This document shows positions 20,341 to 31,673 of a DNA stretch of 64,000 nt, piece by piece; the first letter of the stretch is position 1, and every line of letters starts with the position of its first letter. The position numbers were made by a program, and so were the translations under genes. The DNA is from Dastarcus helophoroides (lineage: Eukaryota; Arthropoda; Insecta; Coleoptera; Bothrideridae): assembly GCA_028583605.1 (NCBI GenBank), contig CM053336.1:27758312-27822311 (forward strand), read 5' to 3'. Under the pieces are notes generated by a model. That model did not search any database. It was not told where the DNA came from and saw only the letters and a program-made list of their open reading frames with translations.

Positions 20341-21760
20341 TTCCTAGGAGGCCATTGTTCTATTAGTCCTCTTGAGGAAGTGGAAGACTGTTCTAGGGAC
20401 TTCAACCTTATCAAGAGTGAGACACCCATGCTCCTTAGAAAACGCCATTTCCTCTTCTATTGGAGCAGAGAAAGGATTATCAGGGTTTATCAATCTATCT
20501 AAATAAATCCTCTCTTCTTCATTTGTTACATATTTCTCTTTTAACGAAAATTCTTCCAAGTGGGAATTCCATACTGAAATGCCCCCTATCTGACAGCATC
20601 TGAACCTCTGGCTTTATTCCATTTCTCTTCCCTGGATTATATTCTATCTTCCACAGTCTCCTTACACCATCTATTCATAATCTAAGTCTTGCACTAGCAC
20701 CGATTGGATTTACAGTAAGAGTGCTGAGAGCAGTGAAAGTACCTTTAGCAAATGCAAAGAAATCATCAGCAGGATTCTTCCCTTGTGGTCTTATACTCGC
20801 AGTTTCAACTCCAAATTGTGAAACAAAATTCCCATCCACATACCAAGAGCTATACTCTCCATACCTTCCTTGAAGAAGATTGTCTTGTCTGGACTTAGAT
20901 TTATCCCAATTAATGATAAAGATCTCCTATTCATTTCTATGGCCCAAAGAAGATGATTTTTGTCTGAGCCAAGATATAGAGACATGGAATCATCACTAGA
21001 TCTCAATGTTATGACCCTTATTTAGTCTGTGGTTAACAGTTAGTAGTCCTTTTGTCGTTGAACCTGCATTTAACATCCCCATCAACATTTCTGGGCTTGC
21101 TTTTAGGAATTTTCGATCGCTTGTTATTAAGTGCTTGATATTGTTATACCATTCATATGTTTGTTGATTTAGTTGTTCCTTGAGTGTATCAGGGTCCTCT
21201 TTCCAATTGCATCCGGAAAAGAATTTTTCATTTAATATTGTTACTTCAAGTCCCAATTGTACTTCTTTAAGGGCCATAAAGAAGTTCCCAGTAATAGCTA
21301 TTCTTGAGTACAATTTGCCATATTCAGTAGGCTTAGGTAGACCATTCACCCTTCTCAATACATCATAAAATAAATACAGGTGGGTGAGAGCAAATGATTG
21401 AGGTGCTAAACATTCGTTCCACTTCGTAGCGTCTTCAGTACCCTGTGCTGTGCATGAAGCTGGTTTGCAGTCCAATGTTGTATTGCTGAAATTCCCAATG
21501 ATCTTGGCTTTCTTCTCTTCACCTCCAATAGAGATTGTTGCCCCCTTCTATTTCTTTGGATAGTTCAAGATGAAACTCTTCAATAAATAAAAGGAACATT
21601 CTTAACGCCATTCCTGGAGAAGCAATAGCTCGTCTGTCTTTCTTTTGTGAGAATGTCTGCATTGGAGTTCTGTAATTTTCTCATGACTCTTTCAACTGTG
21701 GTATCCACTTGGGAAACGTATTTCTTAAGAAATGATGAGATACATGGAAGATGTATCTCG
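20341..21760 (-). pseudogene. Endogenous orthomyxovirus-like PB1 (RNA polymerase) fragment
   Basis: The minus strand encodes polymerase motifs in correct order. The pre-A region (SIGGEEKKAKI) and motif A (TEDATKWNECLAPQ, near 21420) come first. Motif B (MLMGMLNAGSTTKG) follows near 21080. Motif C follows as SSDDSMSLYLGS near 20990, the SDD core being characteristic of orthomyxovirus PB1. Then come FVSQFGVETAS, RPQGKNPADDFFAFAKG near 20770 and a C-terminal block (ERIYLDRLINPDNPFSAPIEEE) near 20500. Sequence character is closest to what I know of quaranjavirus-like arthropod orthomyxoviruses; that level is inference. Frames are broken between motifs B and C and several times beyond, so it is a non-functional fossil. 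It abuts the P1 PolB 5' end with no visible poly(A). Confidence 0.88.
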
Positions 21761-21799
21761 TTTTTAAATCGCTATAATAATACATGAGCGATGCCACTA

Positions 21800-22255
21800 C
21801 AAAAGATTATTTTATATTTAAAGGAGTTACAATATTTTGTCTATTATTTTTTAGAATAATTTTGATGATTTTATTTTGTAAAATTATTAGCGGATTTATT
21901 GTATTATTATAACTACCTCCCCAAGCAATAATTCCATAACTTAAATACTGTGAAACAACGCGTAATAAATTGTTAGCAATTGCTTAACATTCATGATGTT
22001 TGTAATTTTACTGAAAATAAAAAGTAAATATCTCGTTTTATTTATGATATATGGCACATGATGGCCCCATACTAATCTGCTATCAATGATTAGACCTAAA
22101 TATTTCGTCTTTTTTACCCTCTCCACTGCGATTCCATCGATACTAATGTTAATATCCACTGGAACACTGTTAAAGTAAGCTCCAAAAGCTATAAAAACAG
22201 TTTTTTTAATATTTAACGAAAGTTTGTTCACTGCTAACCATGTATCGATTTTAAT
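21800..22255 (-). pseudogene. Jockey-like reverse transcriptase fragment
   Basis: The minus strand reads IDTWLAVNKLSLNIKKTVFIAFG, then VKKTKYLGLIIDSRLVWGHH and KTRYLLFIFSKI, continuing past 21941 into YGIIAWGGSYNN. These are the thumb-side blocks of a non-LTR retrotransposon reverse transcriptase. The upstream FADD catalytic block is missing because the Gypsy LTR begins at 22256. Confidence 0.8.
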
Positions 22256-22518
22256 TGTTAGGATAATTACGAGCAAGGGTATCAATATTCACGATTTTAG
22301 ACAAGAACTATTATTTAATTAACCGAAACAGGATTAATACATTCGAGGTTTTCAATACATTCAGTGCCGAAAACAGACTAACTTCTTATTCCCTATTTTA
22401 AACAAGCGCAACCCTAATTCTTAAAATAATAAACACTCTTGAGGAATTTTTATGGCCGTCGCCGAGCGAGCAGCAGGTCGAGGGTGATGTCAACCTTCCT
22501 TCATATGTGTTGGCTACA
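22256..22518 (-). repeat. Gypsy LTR, left copy (3' LTR of the minus-strand element)
   Basis: On the plus strand it reads TGTTAGGATAATTACGAGCA to GTGTTGGCTACA. It is nearly identical to 24222-24461 except for 23 extra bases before GTGTTGGC and a few substitutions. Confidence 0.85.
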
Positions 22519-22823
22519 CTTCGACCACGCTACCCTTCATCCACGTCCCTGGGGATGATACCTTTTTTCCTGTGAACCTAACCTGTGAATATAAAAAAGG
22601 CGATGTTTTGTTCTCAAATATCAACACTGCTTAATTAGTTGTATTAGTTTGCATTCATCACCCTTCAACACCCCTCAATCATCCTTCATCGCAATCAACT
22701 TCAGTCACAACCTTTTGTTAGTATTATCCACATGTGGCATGTCGTGCAGTCTCAGACTCCTTTGGGTCATCTCTGCATCGCTTCATTTTTATGGTACCAT
22801 ACTCTTATCATTTTTGCGTGCAC

Positions 22824-23090
22824 TCTTATAGTTACCTGCATCTTAGGTTACTCTGAACGTTTCCAAGGGTTCATCTACCCCACCTGCGAAACGTCACCCA
22901 TGAACATTTATTTGCCCAGGACTCGCTTTTCCTTGTAAGCAAATGTTACTCTTATAGTTACCCGCATCTTAGGTTACTCTACTGCTGTGAACGTTTCCAA
23001 GGGTTCATCTACCTCACCTGCGAAACGTCACCCTTTAATTGATCACGGACACTTGCCCAGGACTCGCTTTTCCTCGTATGCAAATGCTAC
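22824..23090. repeat. Tandem duplication in the Gypsy 3' non-coding region
   Basis: Two consecutive copies of about 125 bp share TCTTATAGTTACC, CATCTTAGGTTACTCT, GAACGTTTCCAAGGGTTC, CACCTGCGAAACGTCACCC and TTGCCCAGGACTCGC. They lie between the pol remnant and the left LTR. Confidence 0.8.
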
Positions 23091-23260
23091 ATGTCAATTC
23101 TCTAGTTCCACGTGCTAATCAGTTGCGAGGAGGGGCGCAGACGCTTTTCCTCTACATTCACACTTATCCATTTTTCTAGAAGAAAACACTCGATAATTCA
23201 TACTTTCTCAGATGTTTCAATTTTCATACTACATGCACAAACACCCGTCCCTCCGCGAAA

Positions 23261-24036
23261 CTAATCACACGCTGAACTTGAAGAGTCTTCCTCCTCACTC
23301 ATACACTCCTTATAAGGTTTTAAATTATCCGCTGCGATAATTCCAGTGTATGGCTTGGCAGATCGACTCGCTCCTGGTAAATCCTTTACAACATATCGAT
23401 CCGCAGGCAACACCTTTGTCACCACATACGGTCCATCATATTTCGGAAGAAGTTTTCTGCTTCTACCTTCGTTACCAGGCTTTCTTTTCTTAATAAGAAC
23501 TTGTTGACCAACTTCATATTTAATAGAACCATTCTAGCAGCTTTGAGCTCATCAATATACGATGTTAAATTGTCGTACCACTTTCGTGCTACTCCTGCTA
23601 ATCTATTTTGCATTACAAATACTTTCATGCAATCATCCCAATTTTGAAGCACTGCTAATTGTTCTATTTTGTGAACCCATTTAGTACTACTCAAAGCAGG
23701 ATTACCTGGAGTAAATTCTGGTAGACATTCCGGTTTAAAATAGGTGCCTAAGCTTGACACCGGACGTGGCCTTTCAGGTGTTTTGGATGACAATTTGTGC
23801 ATTAGGGTCTCTACTAATTTCTCCAGATGCTCGACTCGGGTTTCAGTCGACCCCGAAAAAACAGCTGGGCTTATCGAAACACTTGTGTGAGGTTCATATC
23901 TCGCCATCGGAGGGGATGAATTCCGGGGTGATGTATAACTCCTCTCATTTGCGTAACGCCGACATCGTCTCGCTGGCGGATCACTTCGCATTTCTTCATC
24001 GGAGTCATCCGACAATGCGTTTCGTCTTGTGGTCAT
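23261..24036 (-). pseudogene. Gag fused to the pol C-terminus of the deleted Gypsy element
   Basis: The likely start is ATG 24036 (MTTRRNALSDDSDEE), although an in-frame ATG exists at 24063. A charged N-terminus is followed by a coiled-coil-like stretch (VEHLEKLVETLMHKL) and a gag block (KWVHKIEQLAVLQNWDD ... VARKWYDNL). Near 23530 the sequence switches into the tail of pol, one frame over. That tail reads YEVGQQVLIKKRKPGN, LLPKYDGPYVV, VKDLPGASRS, and ends at TAG 23261-23263. The join is a deletion scar. Gag would build the retrotransposon particle; this copy could at most be mobilised in trans. Confidence 0.75.
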
Positions 24037-24221
24037 TTTGTGTGTCCAATATTCACTAGACACTCACTAAACTAATCAATATCCTAAATAATACACTTTC
24101 AAGCGTCAATAGCACTGTACTAAACTAATATTTGCTTTGTTCAGTCAAAGATGAACTTTTCACAATAATTTAAGCGTATATTCGCGGTAAACAACACGAG
24201 GACCAATCCCACCGCTGCAAT

Positions 24222-24461
24222 TGTTAGGATAATTACGAGCAAGGGTATCAATATTCACGATTTTAGACAAGAACTATTATTTAATTAACCGAAACAGGAT
24301 TAATACATTCGAGGTTTTCAATACATTCAGTGCCGAAAACAGACTAACTTCTTATTCCCTATTTTAAACAAGCGTAACCCTAATTCTTAAAATAATAAAC
24401 ACTCTTGAGGAATTTTTATGCCCGTATCCGAGCGAGCAGCAGGTCGAGGGTGTTGGCTACA
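24222..24461 (-). repeat. Gypsy LTR, right copy (5' LTR of the minus-strand element)
   Basis: It starts TGTTAGGATAATTACGAGCA and ends GTGTTGGCTACA, matching the left copy. It lacks the 23-base segment, and GCCGTCGCC of the left copy is CCCGTATCC here. Confidence 0.85.
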
Positions 24462-25054
24462 TACTTAAGCAACTATTCATACATACTTGCACATGTTCCC
24501 ACGATTCACCTGTACTTATTACTACTGTATGATCCGCATTTTTTTGCTATTTTTAAATTCTGTGAGTTGGTCAAAGCCGAAAGACTGTTTTGGCACTCTA
24601 GCGATTTCGGTGACTTTCATGTATGCTAAGGATTCTACTTTAAAATCTAAGCTAAAACCACTTATGGTGATTTTAAACCCTTTCAACGAAATCATTAAAG
24701 CGGCGTGCATATAGGACGGTGCTATGAACTTCTTCCATTTTGACGGATGTATCGTTTTACCAGTTTACCAGCTAAACTGGCAAGTATCTGGATGGGTACA
24801 TTAAAAGTATTTTCTATACGTAGATCAAAGATACCGGGTGTGATTTGACCATTTATATTTTTGGTTGCAGTGATCAGTTTCGTTCGCAATGCATTCAATA
24901 ATGTTTTGATATCCGTAATACCAAAGCGCTCTATAACCGAACGAAACTGTTGACTTGCAGCCAAACATTTTATATCATTGATGAAACGCTCCAAGAGAGC
25001 TAACATCATAGCTTTGTTCTTCACGGTGAACTCTTATTGACCGGAAATGTTATG
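24462..25054 (-). other. Unrecognised coding-like stretch
   Basis: Two minus-strand frames are open without stops for 60-100 codons (24522-24710 and 24722-25024) and have ordinary composition, including FGITDIKTLLNALRTKL and IQILASLAGKLVKRYI. I do not recognise a family. They may be parts of one decayed gene interrupted by the fold-back element to the right. No introns or promoter were identified. Confidence 0.3.
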
Positions 25055-25332
25055 TTTATTAATTTTATTTAACATTTCCTCGGCCCAGTTTGGAAATATT
25101 TAAATTTTTATTGTTTGTTGACAATATTCTAAACAGTTTTTGAATATGATTACATAATATTTAAATTTATTTAACACCTCTTATTTTGTCAACTGTCATG
25201 AGGTGACGTTTTAAATAAATTTAAATATCACGTAGTCATATTTCAAAAACTGTTTAGAATATTGTCAACAAACAATAAAAATTTAAATATTTCCAAACTG
25301 GGCCGAAGAAATGTTAAATAAAATTAATAAAC
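25055..25332. mobile_element. Fold-back MITE
   Basis: About 125-base arms are near-perfect inverted repeats: GTTTATTAATTTTATTTAAC at 25055 and its complement ending at 25332, around a 30-40 base centre. No coding capacity. The flanks show AT on both sides. The word CATCATAGCTTTG occurs both 50 bases left of the element and directly at its right edge, suggesting a local duplication. The arms include AACTGGGCCGAAGAAATG, shared with position 8051. Confidence 0.8.
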
Positions 25333-25434
25333 ATCATAGCTTTGCTTTCCGCGTTCCACCAATGTTGAATAGTAGGAACTAACAATCAAACCCTATGTAG
25401 CGGCTGTAACGCTCTAATGTCATGAATGGTCGAT

Positions 25435-26040
25435 CTACAAAAGTATTCCTCGGATAAAAATACCGTACGCATTAGTTACGACGAAAAACAACGGCGGTTT
25501 CTTATATTGAAATTGACAAAAATTTGTCTTATTTATAGCATTTTTCCGAAACTTGTAGTTCATATCTTGCACTTCAGGCGCCATACGCATAGGATGAGTC
25601 TGATAAAGATCTCTTGTAGCGTTCATAGAAGCTTTCCAACTCGGATGTGTCAAACAAAGTGCCTGTAACAACTGAAATAAAAATTAAAATATGACTAACG
25701 AGTTGATTATTCTTTCAAAATTACCTGATGGCGGTTTAACCATATAAGGAGTCTCGCCAATGTCATCGTGCTCGGCCTCATCTGATGATGATGAAACATT
25801 CGGGGAAAGTATATTGATTGGAATTGGTAATTGACGATTCAGCGATGGTGGAACAGAACTGCCTCGTACTCTCTCAGAGTCATCCAAGTCAAATGGGATA
25901 TTTTCTGGTTTGGAATGTGTCCGCTGCGATTTCGACCTTTTTTAGGTTTGGGCGAAGACTGCGAGCTGGAAGTTCCCACCTCAGTTTGCGACAAAATGTG
26001 CTTTAAAGTAAAGTCTTTATTGGTGTTCAAACACATTATT
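25435..26040 (-). pseudogene. Unrecognised intron-containing gene fragment
   Basis: A minus-strand frame runs SSSQSSPKPKKGRN, changes frame near 25890 and continues through SERVRGSSVPPSLNRQ and SSSSDEAEHDDIGETPY to about 25730. A GTAATTTTG donor (25728) and a TTTATTTCAG acceptor (about 25674) would remove about 54 bases and open a frame with FDTSELESFYERYKRSL. The serine/acid-rich region looks like a disordered protein segment. I do not recognise the family. Confidence 0.35.
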
Positions 26041-26129
26041 AATTGATACGACACTAAAGTAGTTATTTGATATAGCCAGTAATTAATTATTAAATTATCA
26101 AGAGTCACTGGTACACTGCTCCACAAACG

Positions 26130-27886
26130 ATAAAGGAAGTATAAGCGATACTTCAGCTCGACGTAACAGCGCAGCGGTATCTGACTGATCTGTACAAGGA
26201 GTGGGCTTATCTGTTAACTGCAATAGCAACGTCGTATGCCTACTAAAATACGATACGTACGGAATAATCTCAATTTGTTCTTTTCTGTAAAATATTCGAT
26301 CTATAAATGTGTCGTTTCGAGTGGTTTTTCAATTTTTTGAAGCCAATAAAACAGAATAACGATTCTGTAGATATGTTTTTAATTTTGAACAATTTTCGTT
26401 ATAATTAAAATCGCCGCATATAAGCAGTGGACTATTATTCAGATTGGTAGAATGATTGATAGTAAATATCAATGGGTATTTGCTGAATCGCATCAACGTA
26501 CAGTTCATTAGCTGTATTACTTGATTTTTTGTTACCCTTGGTTTAGCGTAAATGGTTATAAGGTAAAAATGTTTTCGTTGTTGTCCCTTGCTCTTATATT
26601 CTATTCGAGCACAACAAACGTCACCAACAACCGCATTTTTAGTATCATAAGTTATTTCATGTCTATTTTTCAATGAAGAAGACAAATATTCATATATCGC
26701 AACTCGCAACCCCTCCAGCTCTATTACGCCCATTGTTTTTACGTGCTATACAACGATAACCGGCAATATCAATTGGCGAATTTTTATCTTGCATCCAAGT
26801 TTCGGACCTGGAAAGTGATGAAGCTTTTGGTAATACTGGATCATGTAAGATGTCGAACATATGCGTGTTTAAACTTTGTACATTAAAATAGGCAATCGAT
26901 GGATACACGCAATTTATCATAAAATCGGTAAATTTTTCAACAATTGTTACCAATTTATGTTTTCTTAAACGTTTAAATTCAGTTCGCAAAATCTGGCGAT
27001 ACTTATTCTTGCTACAGTGATAGAATTTGTAATCATTTTTCTTATTTATCAAAAATAAATCCTCGATTGTGTTAGCATGAAACATAGCTACGTAGACCAC
27101 GGAATCACATCTTCTCCCCAAAATAAGGTTTCCTGCATCTTCGATAAAATTTCTTCTGATGTCATTTGCCGTTCATTATGTTTGGTAACATTTCGCCGAA
27201 TATTAATATCGATATTGCGATCACCATTTGCAAGAAGGTCGGTGTAACGCAAAGTACCATCATCCTCTAAATCGTCAGAAAAGTTGTCGAGGAAAAACGA
27301 GTCTCTTATCACAATATTGTATTTTCGATACAATGGCGTTTTCACCAATTTTTTGGAGCCAGATTTTTATATTTGGTTTAGAAATACAGCCCGCCATGTA
27401 CGAACTCTTATGTACGAACTCTTATGAATTAATTTTTGTTAGAGGCACGCATCAAACGTGAAATCATCTTCCAAAGGTCGTGGTAATGCCATAACCATAT
27501 TATTGACATCTACAGGTACATTTGCAACTTGACCGATTAAACGTTGAGAACCGGCAAAATATCTAATATGACGAATTTGAATAAAAGGTATGCGAATCGA
27601 AATAAGGACGCTCAGATAACGGACATAATTCAGGCAAATATTTAGGAATTTCAGGATAGACATATCCATTAAATGTTGCCAGAGAAGGAACTTTCTCACG
27701 CCGCAAAATGGTATGACAATTAAAACACACCATAAACGGTTCTTGCATGTCATAATAATTTAATGATTTCACGAAACCGTATGTGATCGTATCAATTTGA
27801 AGGTGTCTTAATCTGCTTGTCCACCAAATGCGATCACACACGCGACAATAATCGTCCAATTTATCCGGAAAAAAATGTTTATCCAT
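26130..27886 (-). pseudogene. Collapsed Helitron (Helentron-type) protein: N-terminus, helicase end, endonuclease
   Basis: From ATG 27886 the frame has a Cys-rich start (DYCRVCDRIWW ... VCFNCHTILRREKVPSLATFNGYVYPEIP), changes frame, and continues GSQRLIGQVANVPVDVNN and TPLYRKYNIVI. After about 27120 it jumps to VVYVAMFHANTIEDLFLINKK, the tail of a PIF1-type helicase. An endonuclease/exonuclease/phosphatase domain follows: YFNVQSLNTHMFDIL, SETWMQD, LLICGDFNYNE, and further to about 26130. The rolling-circle Rep nuclease and most of the helicase are deleted. An appended endonuclease of this kind is typical of Helentron/Helitron2 elements. At least three frame changes are present. Confidence 0.75.
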
Positions 27887-27889
27887 CTA

Positions 27890-28752
27890 CTTTCTAAAGT
27901 GTACTTAACATTAAAGTGCCTTCTTTGTGGCCGTATCGCATTTTTAAATGGGAAACATTTTACACGTTGCAATACAAAATGGAAAATATGTAACATTTTC
28001 ACAAATTTAATGGCTATAATTAAAAAATCATTTTTCATTGATTTTCATTTTTATTGTAATAAATATTAAGTAAACAAGCTTCCCGGTGGTCAAAAATGGA
28101 TGTTTTCATTAAAAAAAAATGTTAATGCTTTGTAGTACTCCGAAATAAGTCATTCTGTATAGGGACAAATATGTCCAAACTATAGGCCATCGCGGTCTAT
28201 TTAATGGCCATGCAATATATGTCGGAACTGAAGGGTTGAGGGTTTGCCGGTCATCCATTATTTTGGTAATTTAAAATAATAACAAACACCTTGACACGAT
28301 TAATTAGTTTTATTGCAACAAACACTACAACGACCGATACAGCGATCCACGAGAACCGTAAATTAATTATCTTTTAAAACTAGACTTTAAACAATAAAAT
28401 AAAAGAACAAAGAACTAGCGATCCGGAGCCGGTCCCGATTGCCTTCAAATCTCTCAATTCACTGCCTCTACTTTCTGCCACCAAATCCCTTTTTCCCCGG
28501 CCCCGTTCCACTCAACGTGATATTTCCTTTATAAAAATATCAGTGGGTTCTTTGTTCCTTATCCTAGACTAAACATTGAAACAAACTTACAAGACCGATC
28601 TCGGTCCCCTAATTTATTGACTACGTGCGGGCCGGCTTTTCGACCTGCTGGAGTCATATAAGATAAACAAAACTTATTACTAGGAAACTATCACATAACC
28701 ACTTAAAATAACATGGCTTCGTCGACATATATAATATAACATATGTATTAAT
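27890..28752. other. Non-coding interval, possibly a solo LTR at 28270-28680
   Basis: No gene recognised. From about 28270 to 28680 the base composition shifts, with a TATA-like CCTTTATAAAAATATC near 28528 and AATAAA near 28397. This could be an LTR, but no paired terminal duplication was found. Confidence 0.3.
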
Positions 28753-29850
28753 CAGAAGCGTAGCGTGCCTTGGCGGGGCCCCGTATAAAAATTTGTTTGG
28801 GGGCCCTTAGGAAGGGTAAAAAATTCTCACAAAAGAAAAAAAATGCATAAAATTAAAAGAAATATTTATTCATCATAATTATCTATCTGTCACTTTTTCC
28901 AAAATTTTTACAAACAATTCAAATTAAGTATACACTCTCCTTGCCTTTTTTCGGCAAGCTGATTTATTAAATCATTTATAGCTTATGATGACTTTAGTTT
29001 CTGCCTCTATGGACAACAGTGACAGGTCCGACAGGCGTTCCTGTCCCATCGAAGTTCTTAGATAATTTTTTATCAGTTTTAATTTTGAAAAACTTCTTTC
29101 AGCAGTTGCGGTTGTAACTGGAAGGGTCAAGAATAAAAAGCATGCTGTTATTACCTCGGGAAAACTGGATGCAAGACTATTGAATTTTATTAGCAATAAT
29201 TCAATGAGTTCCTTAATAGAATGAATTTTTTGAATTTCAGATTTTAAGCATGTTTTTAGAGCCTTTAATTGGTCATAAAGATTAACTGAGATGTCTTTAC
29301 TGTATTTAGCCGACAGTTTTCCGGAAGCGTTTAATATCTCTTCGTTTGAAGAAGACAGGAGTTTCTCCGGTTGTAATATTTCGAACATACTACTCAGGTC
29401 GCAAAGGTTCTGAAATCTTTGTTAGTTTGAGAAATTAATATATCTAAACAGCAATAGTATACATTGACTTTGAAATAGGATTCTGGGTCTGAAATTCTCT
29501 CATCTTGTGATAACTCATCAAAAAAAAACTCTTCGTTATCTTTCCTCTTTTGTTTTTAAAAACAGTTTTTACCCTCCACTCTTTTGCGAAATCTGTGGAT
29601 TCATTTAGTAAACTATTGAATGAATTTTGATTCCTTAATTCGCACAGTCTATTCAAAAGATCATTATCTTCATGCTGTAGAGTTTTAGAAACAGGATTAA
29701 TGATTCCAAATAGTGAAGAAAAAAATGTGACAAGCACTAAGAAATCATAACTCTCTAAAATGTTAATTATATTTTTACATTCTTCACATTCATCTTTTTT
29801 TTCGAAATTAAATTTAGTTGGTACAAAGTTTTCATGATAAATAAATAATT

Positions 29851-29972
29851 TTTCTTTACCGCTAATAAAGCGTCGTTCCTTAAAGACCATCTGGTAGAAC
29901 ATACCTTTTTAAGAGAAATTAAATATTTTTCAGATAAATCGTCACTTAACATTGCCCAGCGTTGTATACTAT
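29851..29972. repeat. Left 122-bp duplication flanking a retrotransposon fragment
   Basis: The sequence from TTTCTTTACCGC to GTTGTATACTAT is repeated at 30327-30448 with about seven differences. Both copies encode the same part of the hAT transposase. Confidence 0.85.
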
Positions 29973-30326
29973 ACGAATTTCACTCCTTATAACGTCGAGA
30001 ATGTATTTTCGGAGTTGAATGAGGGCGAGAAATGTAAAACAGAGGTTATAGCACTGAATGTCCCTGAGTCAACTAAGGCTACAGTTGTCGAACGTCTTAG
30101 TGAGGATCGTGGCAACATAACCTCGATCTTGCCCCCCGATTTATCGGTCCCGGGTAACGTTATTACTATGCGTCGGCTTGGAAAACAAGAGAGGGGTAAA
30201 GTCAGACTTCTGCTAATAGTTACCCCATCCTTGGATGTTGCTTAGAAAATAGTAAAACTTGACAGTGGCTATAACATCAAATTTAAGGCTAGCCAGACAT
30301 ACTCGCAGCGCAAATACCTCCTCTCC
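29973..30326 (+). mobile_element. Non-LTR retrotransposon ORF1 fragment inside the hAT gene
   Basis: The 354-base insert is open on the plus strand for about 90 codons, with ENVFSELNEGEKCKTE, NVPESTKATVVERL and GNVITMRRLGKQERGKVR. This resembles the ORF1 (gag-like) protein of CR1/Jockey-type elements. Both ends are truncated and there is no poly(A). It is bracketed by 122-bp duplications of hAT sequence. Confidence 0.65.
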
Positions 30327-30448
30327 TTTCTTTACCGCTAATAAAGCGTCGTTCCTTGAAAACCATCTGGTAGGACATACCTTTTTAAGAGTAATTAAAT
30401 ATTTTTCAGATGAATCGTCACTTAACATTGCCCAGCGTTGTATACTAT
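30327..30448. repeat. Right 122-bp duplication flanking a retrotransposon fragment
   Basis: Second copy of the 29851-29972 sequence. Its differences include CCTTGAAAAC for CCTTAAAGAC and GAGTAATTAA for GAGAAATTAA. The two copies have had time to diverge by about 6 percent. Confidence 0.85.
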
Positions 30449-31573
30449 TGCCAAAAAAAGTATATATTTTTTCTAAATTATCGAAAAAAGTCGACACTTC
30501 ACGAACATGTTTCGCAGCATCGTTTAAAATTAAATTTAATGCGTGCGCAGTACAATGAACATAATCGGCATTCGGAGCATGCTCTTTTATTAGGGTTTGT
30601 AATCCTCCATAAACACCCGATACAATATTTGCTCCATCGTAACCCTGTCCTCTACATTTAGTCAAATCAATTCCATATTTTTTAATCGTATTTAAAATTT
30701 CAGTTTTAAGTCCTTCAGCTCTGCAATCCGATACTGCTGTAAACCCCAAAAAGGACTCACAGATTTTTAATTTTTTAGGCACATCATTTTCTGTAATTGA
30801 GATGTATCGAAAAACTACAGAAAGTTGGTCAATTTTTGACAAGTCTTGTGTTGTATCTAGAATTATTGTCAGAAATGGAGCTTTTTTAATTTCTGAAATA
30901 ATATTGTTCCTCACTGCGGTACCAAGCAAATTAATAATTTGATTTTGAATCGTAGGGCTTAAATAATTTATTTTGCCTTTTGGTTTTAGAAGAAGTTCTT
31001 TTAAGGTTGCATCATAATTAGATAGCAAACCTAAAATTGCCATAAAATTTCCAGAATCAGGGAGATTACAAGATGCTAAAGTAATTATAACATTAATTAT
31101 ACGATGCAATACATCTCTCCAGAATGTAATTTTACTGTTGATTTCACTTTGCAATAGAGTATCGATGGTATTTCCATCTAACCAATTATTATAAGATAGG
31201 GATGCATTAATATGCTGCTGTGACTTTTCATGATCAAGTTTGCGTAAAATTGCTTCTAATGGAAACACCATTAACCCATGCAGAGGAGTACGATTTGCTT
31301 GGGCGATCTGCTAATAACCAACAGAAGTGACAATTTGTTTAAAACATTAGAATAACATAACCATGGCCTTGGAATTTTTATACCTGCTTTATTTATATAA
31401 GAATAATAGTAGACCGAAAAAGATCGGTTAGTTTCTGAATCTTTTGGAAACGGTCCTTGTGGTTTAAATGGACCCAATTTAAAAATTAATTTTCGTTCGC
31501 ATTCAGTTGGACTGTCACCAAAATGTCCTTTATCTGATAAAACTATATTACAATCTTCAGATATCTCAGAATC

Positions 31574-31673
31574 GTCGATTTGGGTTTCTTCTATTTCCGG
31601 ATGGACATCTGATGAAGAATGTGCTTGGGTTTCTTCTATTTCCGGATGGTCATCTGATCAAGAATGTGCTTCA
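31574..31673. repeat. Two tandem 48-bp repeats in the hAT coding region
   Basis: GGGTTTCTTCTATTTCCGGA begins both units, and both continue through CATCTGAT to GAATGTGCTT. In the minus frame they encode a repeated HPEIEETQ-type acidic segment near the transposase N-terminus. Confidence 0.75.

Larger units (their letters stand above)
22256..24461 (-). mobile_element. Internally deleted Gypsy-type LTR retrotransposon
   Basis: Two direct LTRs of about 263 and 240 bp enclose 1.7 kb. Between them the minus strand holds a gag-like ORF joined to the last part of pol, so protease, reverse transcriptase, RNase H and the integrase core have been lost. The flanks TAAT (left) and TACT (right) differ at one base, so a 4-bp duplication is possible but not proven. 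Confidence 0.8.

Noticed and set aside
20341..21760. Functional viral polymerase gene
   Set aside because: Several frame breaks, including between motifs B and C, and no flanking viral ends.
23754..24059. Plus-strand ORF over the Gypsy gag
   Set aside because: Antisense to the gag frame, which has gag-like blocks.
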